From Acidobacteriota bacterium (lineage in GTDB: Bacteria; Acidobacteriota; Vicinamibacteria; Vicinamibacterales; UBA2999): a stretch of DNA of 50,933 nucleotides. The stretch lies in NCBI GenBank assembly GCA_016789705.1, contig JAEUQR010000167.1, positions 1 through 50,933 of the forward strand, read 5' to 3'. The translations under genes and the position numbers were made by a program. A model generated the notes under the pieces. The model did no database searches. It saw only the letters and a program-made list of their open reading frames with translations, and was not told where the DNA came from. Each line of letters begins with the position of its first letter. Positions within the stretch are counted from its first letter, which is position 1. Below are positions 1 through 8,516 of this stretch, piece after piece.

Positions 1-1
1 C

Positions 2-298
2 GTCGCCGACGTGCTCGCGATGACGACCATCGTGCGCTACGCGCTGTCGTTCGACGGCCTGGCGACCAAGGTGAACCATCACCAGACGGTGTCCGAGTAC
101 TTCACGCCGAAGGACGACCTCAGGCGCAGCGGCTTCGACCGCCTGATCCGCCTGGGCATCGGCCTCGAAGACGCCACCGATCTCATCGCCGCGCTCAACT
201 GGGCGCTGCATCACGCCCGCACGATCACGCCGGAGACCGTGCAGGCGTGGCAGACGCGGCGCACGGAAGCCCTGGCAATCGCGCCAGCTCGGCGTTAA
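2..298 (+). CDS. Cys/Met-metabolism PLP-dependent enzyme, C-terminal fragment
   Basis: This is the 3' end of a gene cut by the left edge of the window; the reading frame is open from base 2, and the ATG at 11 is internal. The visible 98 residues match the C-terminal small domain of the cystathionine gamma-synthase/gamma-lyase/methionine gamma-lyase family of PLP enzymes: a VNHHQTVSEYFTPKDDLR stretch leads into the family's closing motif, here DRLIRLGIGLEDATDLIAAL. The PLP lysine and the substrate-specifying residues lie outside the window, so lyase and synthase (or O-acetylhomoserine sulfhydrylase) cannot be told apart. The 265 bp between its stop and the next gene show no other credible gene. 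Confidence 0.75.
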   Translation, partial: VADVLAMTTIVRYALSFDGLATKVNHHQTVSEYFTPKDDLRRSGFDRLIRLGIGLEDATDLIAALNWALHHARTITPETVQAWQTRRTEALAIAPARR

Positions 299-514
299 GA
301 CGCGTCATGCCTGACCGCCTCCAGCCGGCGCAGGTTCCCCGCCCGCTCAGGGGTCAACGTCGCGGCGTCGTCTCCACCCTTCTCGGACTGGCCGTCGCAC
401 TCCCTTTCCTGACGAGCCGACGTCGCACGGCATCTCGCCAGACGCGGCGCTCAAAGTGCGGGAGCGGTCTGGGCAGACCAATCGCGAGTAGGCGGTCGAT
501 CGGGCCAGCGGTGG

Positions 515-530
515 CATGACGACGATCATG
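515..530 (+). promoter_or_regulatory. Crp/Fnr-type palindrome upstream of TPR gene
   Basis: CATGACGACGATCATG has half-sites TGAC and ATCA separated by four bases, the spacing of Fnr/Dnr boxes. Its centre (522.5) is exactly 41.5 bp before the A of the ATG at 564, with a weak -10-like CAAAGT at 552-557. It is one of five such boxes in the window. An upstream in-frame ATG at 516 lies inside the box and is therefore unlikely to be the true start. Confidence 0.75.
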
Positions 531-563
531 GCTGCCGCTGGTGTGCTCGCGCAAAGTCGAGGC

Positions 564-1712
564 ATGCTCCGTGGTGCGAGTCGTGGCCGCGACCGCTTCG
601 TCGCGGCGATCGCCATTGGCTCGTCACTCGTCGTGTCACTGCTGCCGGTCGTGGCTCAGACGCCGGCACCTGTGATACCACTGGTCGAGGCACGCTCCCT
701 GATCACCCAGCGGCGATTCGTCGCCGCCGCGCGGGCACTCGAACGGCATGTGGCCGCGAACCCGCAGACCGGCGAGGCGTGGGTCCTCCTGGCGGAGGCC
801 TGCTGGGCCGATGACCGTCCGGACCCGTACTCCGTGGACCGTGCGGTCGAGGCGCTGATGCGTGCCGTGGAGCTCGACGCCGGGATGGCGACGCCGTGGG
901 GTCGCACGGCGCTCGAACGGCTGGCAGTGGCGGCCGTGCGCAGCGAACGGCTGGCCGTCGCCCGCCGCAGCTACCAGCAGCTGCTCGGACGGGAGACGCG
1001 GCCTGACGTGCGGGCGCGTTACGAGACGCAACTGCTCGAGATCGCCCTCGACGAAGGCAATTACGTCGCGCCGCCGGCGACTCTATACGGACCGACGGGC
1101 GAGGTCATCGGGCCGGTCGGCCCGCTCATGATGCGCACCAATCGCTGGTTCGAGAAGGGGCGGCACACGCAGGACCCGAAGAAGGCCGCCACCTATTACG
1201 AGCGGGCGGCCGCCGCCGACCCCTTGATGTGGCAGGCACCGCTCAACCTGGGGATCGCACGTGTCCGCCTCCGAGACTTCCCAGCGGCGCTCGAACCGCT
1301 CGCCGAGGCCGATCGGCGATGGCGGGCGGCGACCCCCGAGGCGGCGCCGCACCTGCGGGCGCACCTCTGGCGCCTCATCGCGTTCCTGGAGCTCGGCCGG
1401 CTTGACGACGCCGCCGTCGAAGTTGATGTCCTGACGACGCTGCCCTTCGACCCGTGGGTGCAGCTGTACGTGCTGCGATTCCTGACCGCTCGAGGCCGTG
1501 CCGCAGCCGCCGTCGCGCCCCTTCGCGACTTGCGCGCGGCGCATCCGGAGAACGTCGAGGTGCTGTACGCCCTTGCCCTGGCCGAGCGTGCCACCGCCAG
1601 TCACCGCGCCGCCGATGCGCTTCTGAAGGACGCGCTGGATCTCATTCCCGCGGGACATGTGTCGCTCGCCCCGTGGCGGTCCGTGCTCAGTGCGGCGATC
1701 GGCGGCCGCTGA
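564..1712 (+). CDS. Exported TPR-repeat protein
   Basis: The protein of about 382 residues begins MLRGASRGRDRF, followed by a hydrophobic stretch ending PVVAQ, a typical cleaved signal peptide, so it should act in the periplasm. Several helical TPR-like repeats follow: one around VAAARALERHVAANPQTGEAW, one around YYERAAAADPLMWQAPLNLG, and one near the C terminus around EVLYALALAERA. No catalytic motif or heme site is visible. I place the start at 564 because this gives a clean signal peptide and lies 41.5 bp from the palindrome centre; the ATGs at 516 and 528 overlap that palindrome. The mRNA would be leaderless. The gene converges on napB with an 8-bp gap. Control by the same box as the respiratory operons suggests a role in their assembly or in scaffolding, which is inference only. 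Confidence 0.7.
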   Translation: MLRGASRGRDRFVAAIAIGSSLVVSLLPVVAQTPAPVIPLVEARSLITQRRFVAAARALERHVAANPQTGEAWVLLAEACWADDRPDPYSVDRAVEALMRAVELDAGMATPWGRTALERLAVAAVRSERLAVARRSYQQLLGRETRPDVRARYETQLLEIALDEGNYVAPPATLYGPTGEVIGPVGPLMMRTNRWFEKGRHTQDPKKAATYYERAAAADPLMWQAPLNLGIARVRLRDFPAALEPLAEADRRWRAATPEAAPHLRAHLWRLIAFLELGRLDDAAVEVDVLTTLPFDPWVQLYVLRFLTARGRAAAAVAPLRDLRAAHPENVEVLYALALAERATASHRAADALLKDALDLIPAGHVSLAPWRSVLSAAIGGR

Positions 1713-1728
1713 CTGAACGCTCAGCGGC
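1705..1728. terminator. Hairpin spanning both stop codons of TPR gene and napB
   Basis: GCCGCTGA (1705-1712) pairs perfectly with TCAGCGGC (1721-1728) across an 8-base loop. The arms contain the TGA stops of the two convergent genes. There is no T-tract, so a bidirectional terminator role is tentative. Confidence 0.4.
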
Positions 1729-2143
1729 GGAGCGGCGCCGCAAACACGGCGGGCCCAGGCGGCGGGGCGTTCGTCTGCGGCACGTGACACGCGGTGCAGT
1801 TCCAACGGGCCGGCGTCACCTGCGCACCTTGCACCCCTGGTGCGTGGCGCATATCGACGAAGTGCGAGGACGGCGCCGGCGGAGGCCCCGAGGTCGCGTC
1901 CTTGCGGCCGTGGCACCGCACGCAGGCGTTGGCCTTCGCGGTGATGGGGACGAGGCCGCGCACGCCGTGCGGCACGACCGGCGGCTGCCCGTCCCACGCG
2001 CGCGGCACGCGCGTGCTGCGACCGGGGCGCACGTCGGGCACGTCGTGGGCGGGTGGCGCATCGGCCGAGGGCAGTGGGGGCTGCGCCATCGCGGCGCCGG
2101 CCGCCGCGAGCACCAGAACGACGACGAGCAGATACCTCCGCAT
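1721..2143 (-). CDS. napB: Periplasmic nitrate reductase diheme cytochrome c subunit NapB
   Basis: This 140-residue protein has a signal peptide (MRRYLLVVVLVLAAAGAAMAQ) and two heme c sites, CVRCH and CTACH. The flanking motifs are typical of NapB: PPVVPHGVRG with ITAKANACVRCH ahead of the first heme, and a terminal CHVPQ after the second. NapB passes electrons to the NapA catalytic subunit in the periplasm. It starts one base after the napA stop, so the two are translationally coupled. There is no napC or napGH nearby, so the upstream electron donor must be another component, perhaps the cytochrome b/Rieske modules of this island (inference). Confidence 0.9.
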   Translation of the reverse strand: MRRYLLVVVLVLAAAGAAMAQPPLPSADAPPAHDVPDVRPGRSTRVPRAWDGQPPVVPHGVRGLVPITAKANACVRCHGRKDATSGPPPAPSSHFVDMRHAPGVQGAQVTPARWNCTACHVPQTNAPPPGPAVFAAPLRR

Positions 2144-2144
2144 G

Positions 2145-4907
2145 TCACGCTCCCGCAGGCGGCGGCGACGCCTTCACCACGCGTACCGCGCACTTCTTGA
2201 AGTCGGTCTGTCTGGAGATCGGGCACATCGCGTCGAGCGTCACCACGTTGATGAGGACGCGGTCATCGAACCATGGCACGTAGACGAGACCGCGCGGCGG
2301 CGCGTAGCGGCCTTCGGTCTCGACGCGGGTCAGCGTGCGTCCGCGCCTCGACTCGATCCACGCCGCATCGTGGCGGGCGAGCCCGCGGGCGGCCGCGTCT
2401 CCCGGGTGCATGTAGAGCAGCGCCGCGGGCACGGCCTTGTGCAGTTCGGGCACGCGCCGCGTCATGGTGCCGCTGTGCCAGTGTTCGAGCACACGGCCGG
2501 TGCTGAGCCACAGGTCGAACCGTGCATCGGGCACTTCGGGCGGCGCCGCGTAGGGCCGGAAGAAGATCTTCGCCTTGCCGGCAATCGGCTGTGGCGCCCC
2601 GTCCGACGGGCCGCGGCGGTCACCCGGCCGCAGCGTCTTCATCGCCGGGCCGTAGAACTCGATCGGCCCGCGTGTCACGTACGGATCGTACTGGACGTTG
2701 AAACGCCAGAGGGTTTCCTGTCCGCGTACGACGGGCCAGCGCAACCCGCGGACGCCGTCGGCGAAGTAGTCGTCGAACGGCGCGAGGTCGTGTCCGTGCC
2801 CGCGGCCGAACGCCGCATACTCCTCGAACAGCGCTTTCTCGGGAAACCACGTCACGCCGAGATGACGCGCCGTGTCGTTGTCGTGGCCGGCCGCCACCGG
2901 ATCGGGCCAGCGCACCGCCCGGTTCGCCGGCGTGGCGAAGAGCACGTCGTAGAGCGTGGCATCGGGGCGGTAGCCGAAGGCGCCGGCGCCGGAACGCACG
3001 TCGGGCAGGTGTCCCGTGGGTTCGCCGGTGGCGGCCACGCCCGCCACCGCCTGTGCGCCCCAGGTGTCGCGGATCGTGAGGCGCTTCGAGAATTCGAGGA
3101 TCTGCCACACGTCGGATCGGGCGTCGCCGGGCGCGGCCACCTGCTGACGCCACAACTGCGTGCGGCGTTCGCTGTTGCCGTAGGCGCCCCACTTCTCGAA
3201 GATCATGGCCGAGGGCAACACCAGGTCGGCCAGCCCCGTCGACACACCGGGATACACGTCGGAGACGACCACGAAAGCATCGGGCCGCCGCGCCGCCTCG
3301 CTCCAGTGCGACGCATTGGCGGTCGACTGGAACGGATTGGTGACCTGCACCCACACCCACTGGATGCGGCCATCTTCGAGGTCGCGCATCATGTCGGTGA
3401 GGTGGCGGCCGGGCAGCGGATTGATGGTGCCGGCGGGCAGGCGCCAGATCTGCTCGGCCCGGCGGCGGTCGGCCTCGCTCTCGACCGACATGTCGGCCGG
3501 CAACCGGTGGGCGAAGGTCCCCACTTCGCGCGCGGTGCCACAGGCGGAGGGCTGGCCGGTCAGCGAGAAGGCGCTGTTGCCGGGACGCGCGTAGCGGCCC
3601 GTGAGCAGATGCACCATGTAGGCCTGCTCGTTGACCCAGGTGCCGCGTGTGCTCTGGTTGAACCCCATCGTCCAGAACGACACGATCCGCCGGCTGCGCG
3701 TGCAGTAGAGGTCGGCGAGCTGACGGAGCTTGTCGGCGAACTGCTCGAGCGGTTCGTCGGGATTCCCCCGCGCGAGCGGCGCCACGAAATCGAGCGTATA
3801 CGGGGCGACAGCAGCGCGGAACTCGTCGGCCGTGATCTGCCAGTGGTCGGCGGCCTGCGCCGCCCGGTGCTGCACCACGGCGGTGCCCGCCGCCTCCGGC
3901 CGCCCCTGGGCCACGGCCTCCTCGCGCGTCAGCGTATGCACACGTTCGGCGGCGCGCGTCTCCGCTTCGGCCGGCGTCATCGCCCGTTCGTCGCGGCGCT
4001 GGCCGTAGCCGATGTCGGTGTGGCCGGCGGCGAACACGCAGTGCCCGTCGACGAATTCCCGATCGACGGCGTCACGCGCGATCACCTCGCGGGCCAGGTA
4101 GTTCCAGATGGCCAGGTCGGCGTGCGGCGCGATGACGATCTCGAGGTCGGCCATCGCCGAGGTGGGCGTCGTGAACGTGGTCAGGTGCACGATGCGGACG
4201 GCGGGTTCCGCCAGCCGGCGCGCGGTCACCCGCGCCCACAGCATCGGGTGCATCTCGGCCATGTTGGCGCCCCAGCTCACGACGGTGTCGGTCAGTTCGA
4301 TGTCGTCGTAGGTGCCGGCCGGTTCGTCGATCCCGAAGGTCTGCATGAAGGCCGACGCCGCCGAGGCCATGCAGTGGCGGGCGTTCGGTTCGAGATTGTT
4401 GCTGCGCCAGCCGGCTTTCACGAGTTTGGCCGCCGCGTAGCCCTCCTGAATCGTGTACTGTCCGGAGCCCATCACGGCCACACCCGTGGGGCCGAGCCGC
4501 GAGTGCGCACGTTTCCACTGACGCGCCATCTCGTCGAACGCCCGGTCCCACGACACCGGCGTCAGCACGCCCGCCTTGTCGTAGCGGCCGTTCACGAGCC
4601 GCAGGAGCGGCGTTGTCAGGCGGTCGGCCCCGTACAGGATCTGGGCGTTGGCGTACCCCTTCACACAGAGCAGGCCGCGATTCACCGGGGCGGCGGGATC
4701 GCCCTTGACGGCCACGACGCGCCCGTCGCGGGTGCCGATCTGGATGCCGCAGCCCGTGCCGCAGAAGCGGCAGACGCCGCGATCCCAGGCCACGTCCGCG
4801 AGCGCCCCGGCCCGAACGAGTGCCGGCGGCAGCGGCAGTCCGGCGGCGAGCGTCGTTGCCGCGGCAGCGGCCGCCTTGAGGAAGGTCCGGCGGGAGGGCT
4901 CGGCCAT
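2145..4907 (-). CDS. napA: Periplasmic nitrate reductase catalytic subunit NapA (copy 1)
   Basis: This 920-residue molybdopterin oxidoreductase reduces nitrate to nitrite in the periplasm. A Tat signal is visible ([10 protein letters not shown]). The N-proximal 4Fe-4S cluster is bound by C46, C49, C53 (CRFCGTGC) and C81 (LLCVKGY). The Mo ligand is C179 in NARHCMAS, the NapA-type cysteine, unlike the aspartate of NarG. The C-terminal molybdopterin-dinucleotide domain follows, ending with a KKCAVRVVK stretch. It is about 90 residues longer than typical NapA because of enlarged segments around residues 290-370 and 600-680. It lies in the order napD-napA-napB, 26 bp after napD. A second, shorter NapA is encoded at 21031-23388. 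A formate dehydrogenase-like function is unlikely given the napD and napB neighbours. Confidence 0.92.
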   Translation of the reverse strand: MAEPSRRTFLKAAAAAATTLAAGLPLPPALVRAGALADVAWDRGVCRFCGTGCGIQIGTRDGRVVAVKGDPAAPVNRGLLCVKGYANAQILYGADRLTTPLLRLVNGRYDKAGVLTPVSWDRAFDEMARQWKRAHSRLGPTGVAVMGSGQYTIQEGYAAAKLVKAGWRSNNLEPNARHCMASAASAFMQTFGIDEPAGTYDDIELTDTVVSWGANMAEMHPMLWARVTARRLAEPAVRIVHLTTFTTPTSAMADLEIVIAPHADLAIWNYLAREVIARDAVDREFVDGHCVFAAGHTDIGYGQRRDERAMTPAEAETRAAERVHTLTREEAVAQGRPEAAGTAVVQHRAAQAADHWQITADEFRAAVAPYTLDFVAPLARGNPDEPLEQFADKLRQLADLYCTRSRRIVSFWTMGFNQSTRGTWVNEQAYMVHLLTGRYARPGNSAFSLTGQPSACGTAREVGTFAHRLPADMSVESEADRRRAEQIWRLPAGTINPLPGRHLTDMMRDLEDGRIQWVWVQVTNPFQSTANASHWSEAARRPDAFVVVSDVYPGVSTGLADLVLPSAMIFEKWGAYGNSERRTQLWRQQVAAPGDARSDVWQILEFSKRLTIRDTWGAQAVAGVAATGEPTGHLPDVRSGAGAFGYRPDATLYDVLFATPANRAVRWPDPVAAGHDNDTARHLGVTWFPEKALFEEYAAFGRGHGHDLAPFDDYFADGVRGLRWPVVRGQETLWRFNVQYDPYVTRGPIEFYGPAMKTLRPGDRRGPSDGAPQPIAGKAKIFFRPYAAPPEVPDARFDLWLSTGRVLEHWHSGTMTRRVPELHKAVPAALLYMHPGDAAARGLARHDAAWIESRRGRTLTRVETEGRYAPPRGLVYVPWFDDRVLINVVTLDAMCPISRQTDFKKCAVRVVKASPPPAGA

Positions 4908-4933
4908 CGTGTACCTGCTCGTGCCGGCGGGCG

Positions 4934-5185
4934 TCAGCCGGCGTGATCCGTCAGATGACAGACCAGATCGGCGCCCACCACGCCCGGCAGGCGCGCCACC
5001 GACTCGTGCAGCTGGCGCAGACCGTCCGCCGAGGTGCTCTCGAGGGTGACGACCACACGCTGGCCGCCGGCATCGGCGGCGTGAATCTCCACCCCGGGCA
5101 TCGCTGCCAGGGCGGCACAGCGGGCGGGCGTGGTCACACGCACGAGGACTCCCGCCACATGCAGAACGTCAGCGTCGTGCGCCAT
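4934..5185 (-). CDS. napD: NapD-type chaperone for NapA maturation
   Basis: This small cytoplasmic protein of 83 residues begins [17 protein letters not shown] and has the ferredoxin-like alternation of NapD: an N-terminal strand, a helix ([11 protein letters not shown]), a strand [18 protein letters not shown], a second helix with [14 protein letters not shown] and a final strand. NapD binds the Tat signal of NapA and supports cofactor loading. The next gene downstream is napA, 26 bp away. I start it at 5185, not at the ATG at 5233, because the latter lies inside the Crp/Fnr palindrome and the 5185 ATG sits exactly 41.5 bp from its centre. The resulting mRNA would be leaderless. Confidence 0.85.
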   Translation of the reverse strand: MAHDADVLHVAGVLVRVTTPARCAALAAMPGVEIHAADAGGQRVVVTLESTSADGLRQLHESVARLPGVVGADLVCHLTDHAG

Positions 5186-5218
5186 GCGGCCATTGTCGGC
5201 GGGCCGGAAGGCGCCGGC

Positions 5219-5234
5219 CATGACGGCGATCATG
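5219..5234 (-). promoter_or_regulatory. Crp/Fnr-type palindrome upstream of napDAB
   Basis: On the coding strand it reads CATGATCGCCGTCATG. The centre (5226.5) is 41.5 bp from the first base of the napD ATG, and a good -10 hexamer, GACAAT, occupies 5197-5192, that is -12 to -7 if transcription begins at the ATG. This gives napDAB its own promoter directly behind the nar operon. Confidence 0.8.
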
Positions 5235-5253
5235 CCGCGCCGCCGTCAGCGGT

Positions 5254-5871
5254 TCACGCCGGAGCCGGCAGCGCGTGCATCGTGGCCGCCGGACGCGGCC
5301 AATCGCCGCGTGCGAGGGTGTCGATCCAGCGCGGCAGCGCCGGAATGCCCCAGCTCGACTCGAAGCGCAGCACCGGCAGGAGCAGACGACGGTGAACGGC
5401 CGCCACGCGCCGCGCCCGGGCCGGCACGATGCTGCCGGGCGCGAGCACGATGGCGTCGGCGCGCGCGAGGCACATGTCGGACGAAGCCTTCCAGTCGGCG
5501 GTCGCCGACGAGGTGACGAACAGCGTGAGAGCGGCATCGACGAGCGGCGCCATCCGGTTCGACTCGACGACGACGTCGTACCCGCCCGACGCCAGCAGGC
5601 GCACGAGCACCGCCACCTCGTGCAGCCGCGCGTCGGGGCAGCGGCACAGGAAGGCCCGCGCCGCACCGGCGGCCAGGCACCGCCCGGTGGACGTCGACAG
5701 CACCGGCGTCGTGTCTTCTTCGATGGCGAGGTGACCGGCGCCGTGGCGATGCGCCGACACCTTCACGGTCGCAACGGCGCGCGGCGCCAGCGCCCGGACG
5801 AGCGCGACGCTGAGGGCCGTCTTGCCCACGCCGCGGCTGTGCCCGCCGACGACGATCACGCGGCCCTTCAC
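5254..5871 (-). CDS. P-loop NTPase, MobB-like
   Basis: This protein of about 205 residues starts MKGRVIVVGGHSRGVGKTAL, with a Walker A motif GGHSRGVGKT right at the N terminus, and continues with a VVVESN segment that may provide the Walker B region. The layout resembles MobB-type GTPases of molybdenum-cofactor dinucleotide synthesis, but the family's usual later motifs are not clearly present, so the name is tentative. The GTG start at 5871 overlaps the stop of the preceding chaperone gene (GTGA), so it is translationally coupled to the nar operon and is its last gene. A role in Mo-bis-MGD supply or enzyme maturation for the NarG-type subunit is plausible from position alone. Confidence 0.55.
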   Translation of the reverse strand: MKGRVIVVGGHSRGVGKTALSVALVRALAPRAVATVKVSAHRHGAGHLAIEEDTTPVLSTSTGRCLAAGAARAFLCRCPDARLHEVAVLVRLLASGGYDVVVESNRMAPLVDAALTLFVTSSATADWKASSDMCLARADAIVLAPGSIVPARARRVAAVHRRLLLPVLRFESSWGIPALPRWIDTLARGDWPRPAATMHALPAPA

Positions 5872-6527
5872 CCCCCGGCCTCGCACGAGAACTCGCTGCC
5901 GTCGTCGTCGAACGGCTGGATGACCGGCAGGCGCCGCGGCCCCGGCGGCGCGCCGACGCGCGTCCGGAGCACGTGCCCGGCCATCGCGAGATAACTGGCC
6001 GGGGCGTTGTCGAGCACGCGCGACAACCGCTCGGCCACGAGGGCCAGATGATCGGCGCGGAACCCCTCGGCCGCCTCCGCGCAGAGCTCGGCGCGCGCGG
6101 CATCACCTGCCACGAGGGCAAAGGCCTGTTTCGTGCGCAGCCAGGCCATGAAGCCCACTTCCACGGCCACGTGGTCGGGCGGCTCGGCCGTGTCGGGGCG
6201 ATAGGCGAACGCGCCGTAGTACCCGGTCACCGCCGACATCACCGACCCCAGTTCGAGGCCGTCGTGGTAGCTCACCTCGCGCGGCGGCGCCGGACCACCG
6301 GGCCCGAAGACCGAGTGATACAGCCCTTCCGACGCCTCGGTCAGCGCCGCGTCGACGACGGCGTGCAGGCCGGCGTCTCCGAGATCGCGATCGAGGGCAC
6401 GGAGATCGTCGTGCCAGGCGCTCGACGGGCATTCGAACAACCGGGCCAGCAGCTGCCATGTCGCCGCCTCGCGCAGCGCCGACACGGCCGCGGGATCGGG
6501 AGCGGTGGCTACGACCGTCGCGCTCAC
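5868..6527 (-). CDS. TorD/NarJ-family assembly chaperone for the molybdoenzyme
   Basis: This is a 219-residue, all-helical, soluble protein without a signal peptide. It carries features of the TorD/DmsD/NarJ superfamily: LLARLFECPSSAWHDDL near the N terminus, a central YHSVFGPGGPAPPREVSYH segment with the proline-rich loop of this family, and a following helix with VAVEVGFMAWL. Such proteins bind the Tat signal of a molybdoenzyme and hold it for cofactor insertion. The start is a GTG overlapping the stop of the gamma-subunit gene (GTGA). Its position after the alpha, beta and gamma genes matches nxr, clr and nar operons, where the dedicated chaperone is encoded alongside. Confidence 0.8.
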   Translation of the reverse strand: MSATVVATAPDPAAVSALREAATWQLLARLFECPSSAWHDDLRALDRDLGDAGLHAVVDAALTEASEGLYHSVFGPGGPAPPREVSYHDGLELGSVMSAVTGYYGAFAYRPDTAEPPDHVAVEVGFMAWLRTKQAFALVAGDAARAELCAEAAEGFRADHLALVAERLSRVLDNAPASYLAMAGHVLRTRVGAPPGPRRLPVIQPFDDDGSEFSCEAGG

Positions 6528-7375
6528 GACGTCCTCCGCATCGCGAGCGCCACCCAGCCGCTGCGCATCTTGCGCGCGCCGGCCTCCTTCCCCGCCCCTT
6601 CCCACACCGCCAGCGCCACCTGCGTGCGGGCGTTCGGTGCAAGACCGTCGGGCAGCGGACGCACGATGACGACCGACCAGCCGGTCGCCGTGCGCACGCC
6701 GCGTCCGCGTGTCTTCGACCCACCGGCCGGCGACAACGAGCCTGGCCCCTCGGCGGTCAGATCCTCCACGGGCGAAGTACGGGCGCCTCCCCGCAGGTTG
6801 CCCGCCGCATCGGCGGGTGCGTACCGGCGGGCCATCTCGCTCTGCGCGGCCGACCCTTTCTCGAGGGTTGGCGCCTCGAAGGGATAGTGATCCACGGTCG
6901 CGTTGGGATACAGGTCCTGAATGGTGGTGCCGCGGCCATCGACCGTGGCCTGCCAGTCGGCGCGCCAGTAGGCAATCTGCACGCCCTTGCCGGCCTGGCC
7001 CATCTGCGGGTCCGGCGCATTCGGATCGGCGCGCTGCGGCACCTGTACGGCGCAGGCATCGACGAAGCGGCCGTTGCCCGGCAGGTCGTCTTTCGACGCG
7101 TCGTTCCACTCGAGCCGGAACGCCACCTCGGTCGGGCCGGCGATCGCCCGGACACGCACGTCCGGCGTGGACGCCGTCATCAGCCGCGGCTCGACGAGGT
7201 CCTGCAGCAGCAGCTTCTCGACGTGTTCCGGCGCGTTCGCCCAGGCCGGATCATCGGGGCTCTCCGGCACGGCGGGCGCCATCACCGCCACCACATCGGG
7301 CGTGGTCACGGCGGCGGGCCGACACGCCGCCGCCACGCTGGCGACGGCCACGAGTACGACGATATGCCTTCGCAT
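6524..7375 (-). CDS. EB_dh-type heme-binding gamma subunit of the Nar/Nxr-like complex
   Basis: This 283-residue exported protein has a short signal with a possible lipobox (SVAAACRP, Cys18). The body resembles the ethylbenzene dehydrogenase gamma/NxrC/DdhC family, beta-sandwich proteins holding one heme b with Met and Lys ligands. Visible landmarks are VAFRLEWNDASKDD, QMGQAGKGVQIAYWRADWQ in the heme-pocket region and a C-terminal GWSVVIVRPL strand. It would carry electrons between the Fe-S subunit and periplasmic cytochromes, replacing the membrane NarI of cytoplasmic Nar. It follows the beta-subunit gene by 10 bp with a strong ribosome site (GGGAGGG). The exact heme ligands are not proven by inspection. 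Confidence 0.78.
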   Translation of the reverse strand: MRRHIVVLVAVASVAAACRPAAVTTPDVVAVMAPAVPESPDDPAWANAPEHVEKLLLQDLVEPRLMTASTPDVRVRAIAGPTEVAFRLEWNDASKDDLPGNGRFVDACAVQVPQRADPNAPDPQMGQAGKGVQIAYWRADWQATVDGRGTTIQDLYPNATVDHYPFEAPTLEKGSAAQSEMARRYAPADAAGNLRGGARTSPVEDLTAEGPGSLSPAGGSKTRGRGVRTATGWSVVIVRPLPDGLAPNARTQVALAVWEGAGKEAGARKMRSGWVALAMRRTS

Positions 7376-7385
7376 GACGCCCTCC

Positions 7386-8513
<1,128 letters not shown>

Positions 8514-8516
8514 GAC

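Noticed and set aside
299..514. Possible small genes between the PLP enzyme fragment and the TPR gene
   Set aside because: Open frames here overlap neighbours or the palindrome, have no ribosome site and encode Arg-rich shadow-like sequence.
2145..4907. NapA copy 1 as formate dehydrogenase or assimilatory nitrate reductase
   Set aside because: The Tat signal, Mo-ligand Cys (not Sec) and napD/napB neighbours favour the periplasmic nitrate reductase.
1794..4946. Plus-strand open frame of 1050 codons opposite napA
   Set aside because: Antisense shadow of napA with Arg/His-rich composition and no motif.
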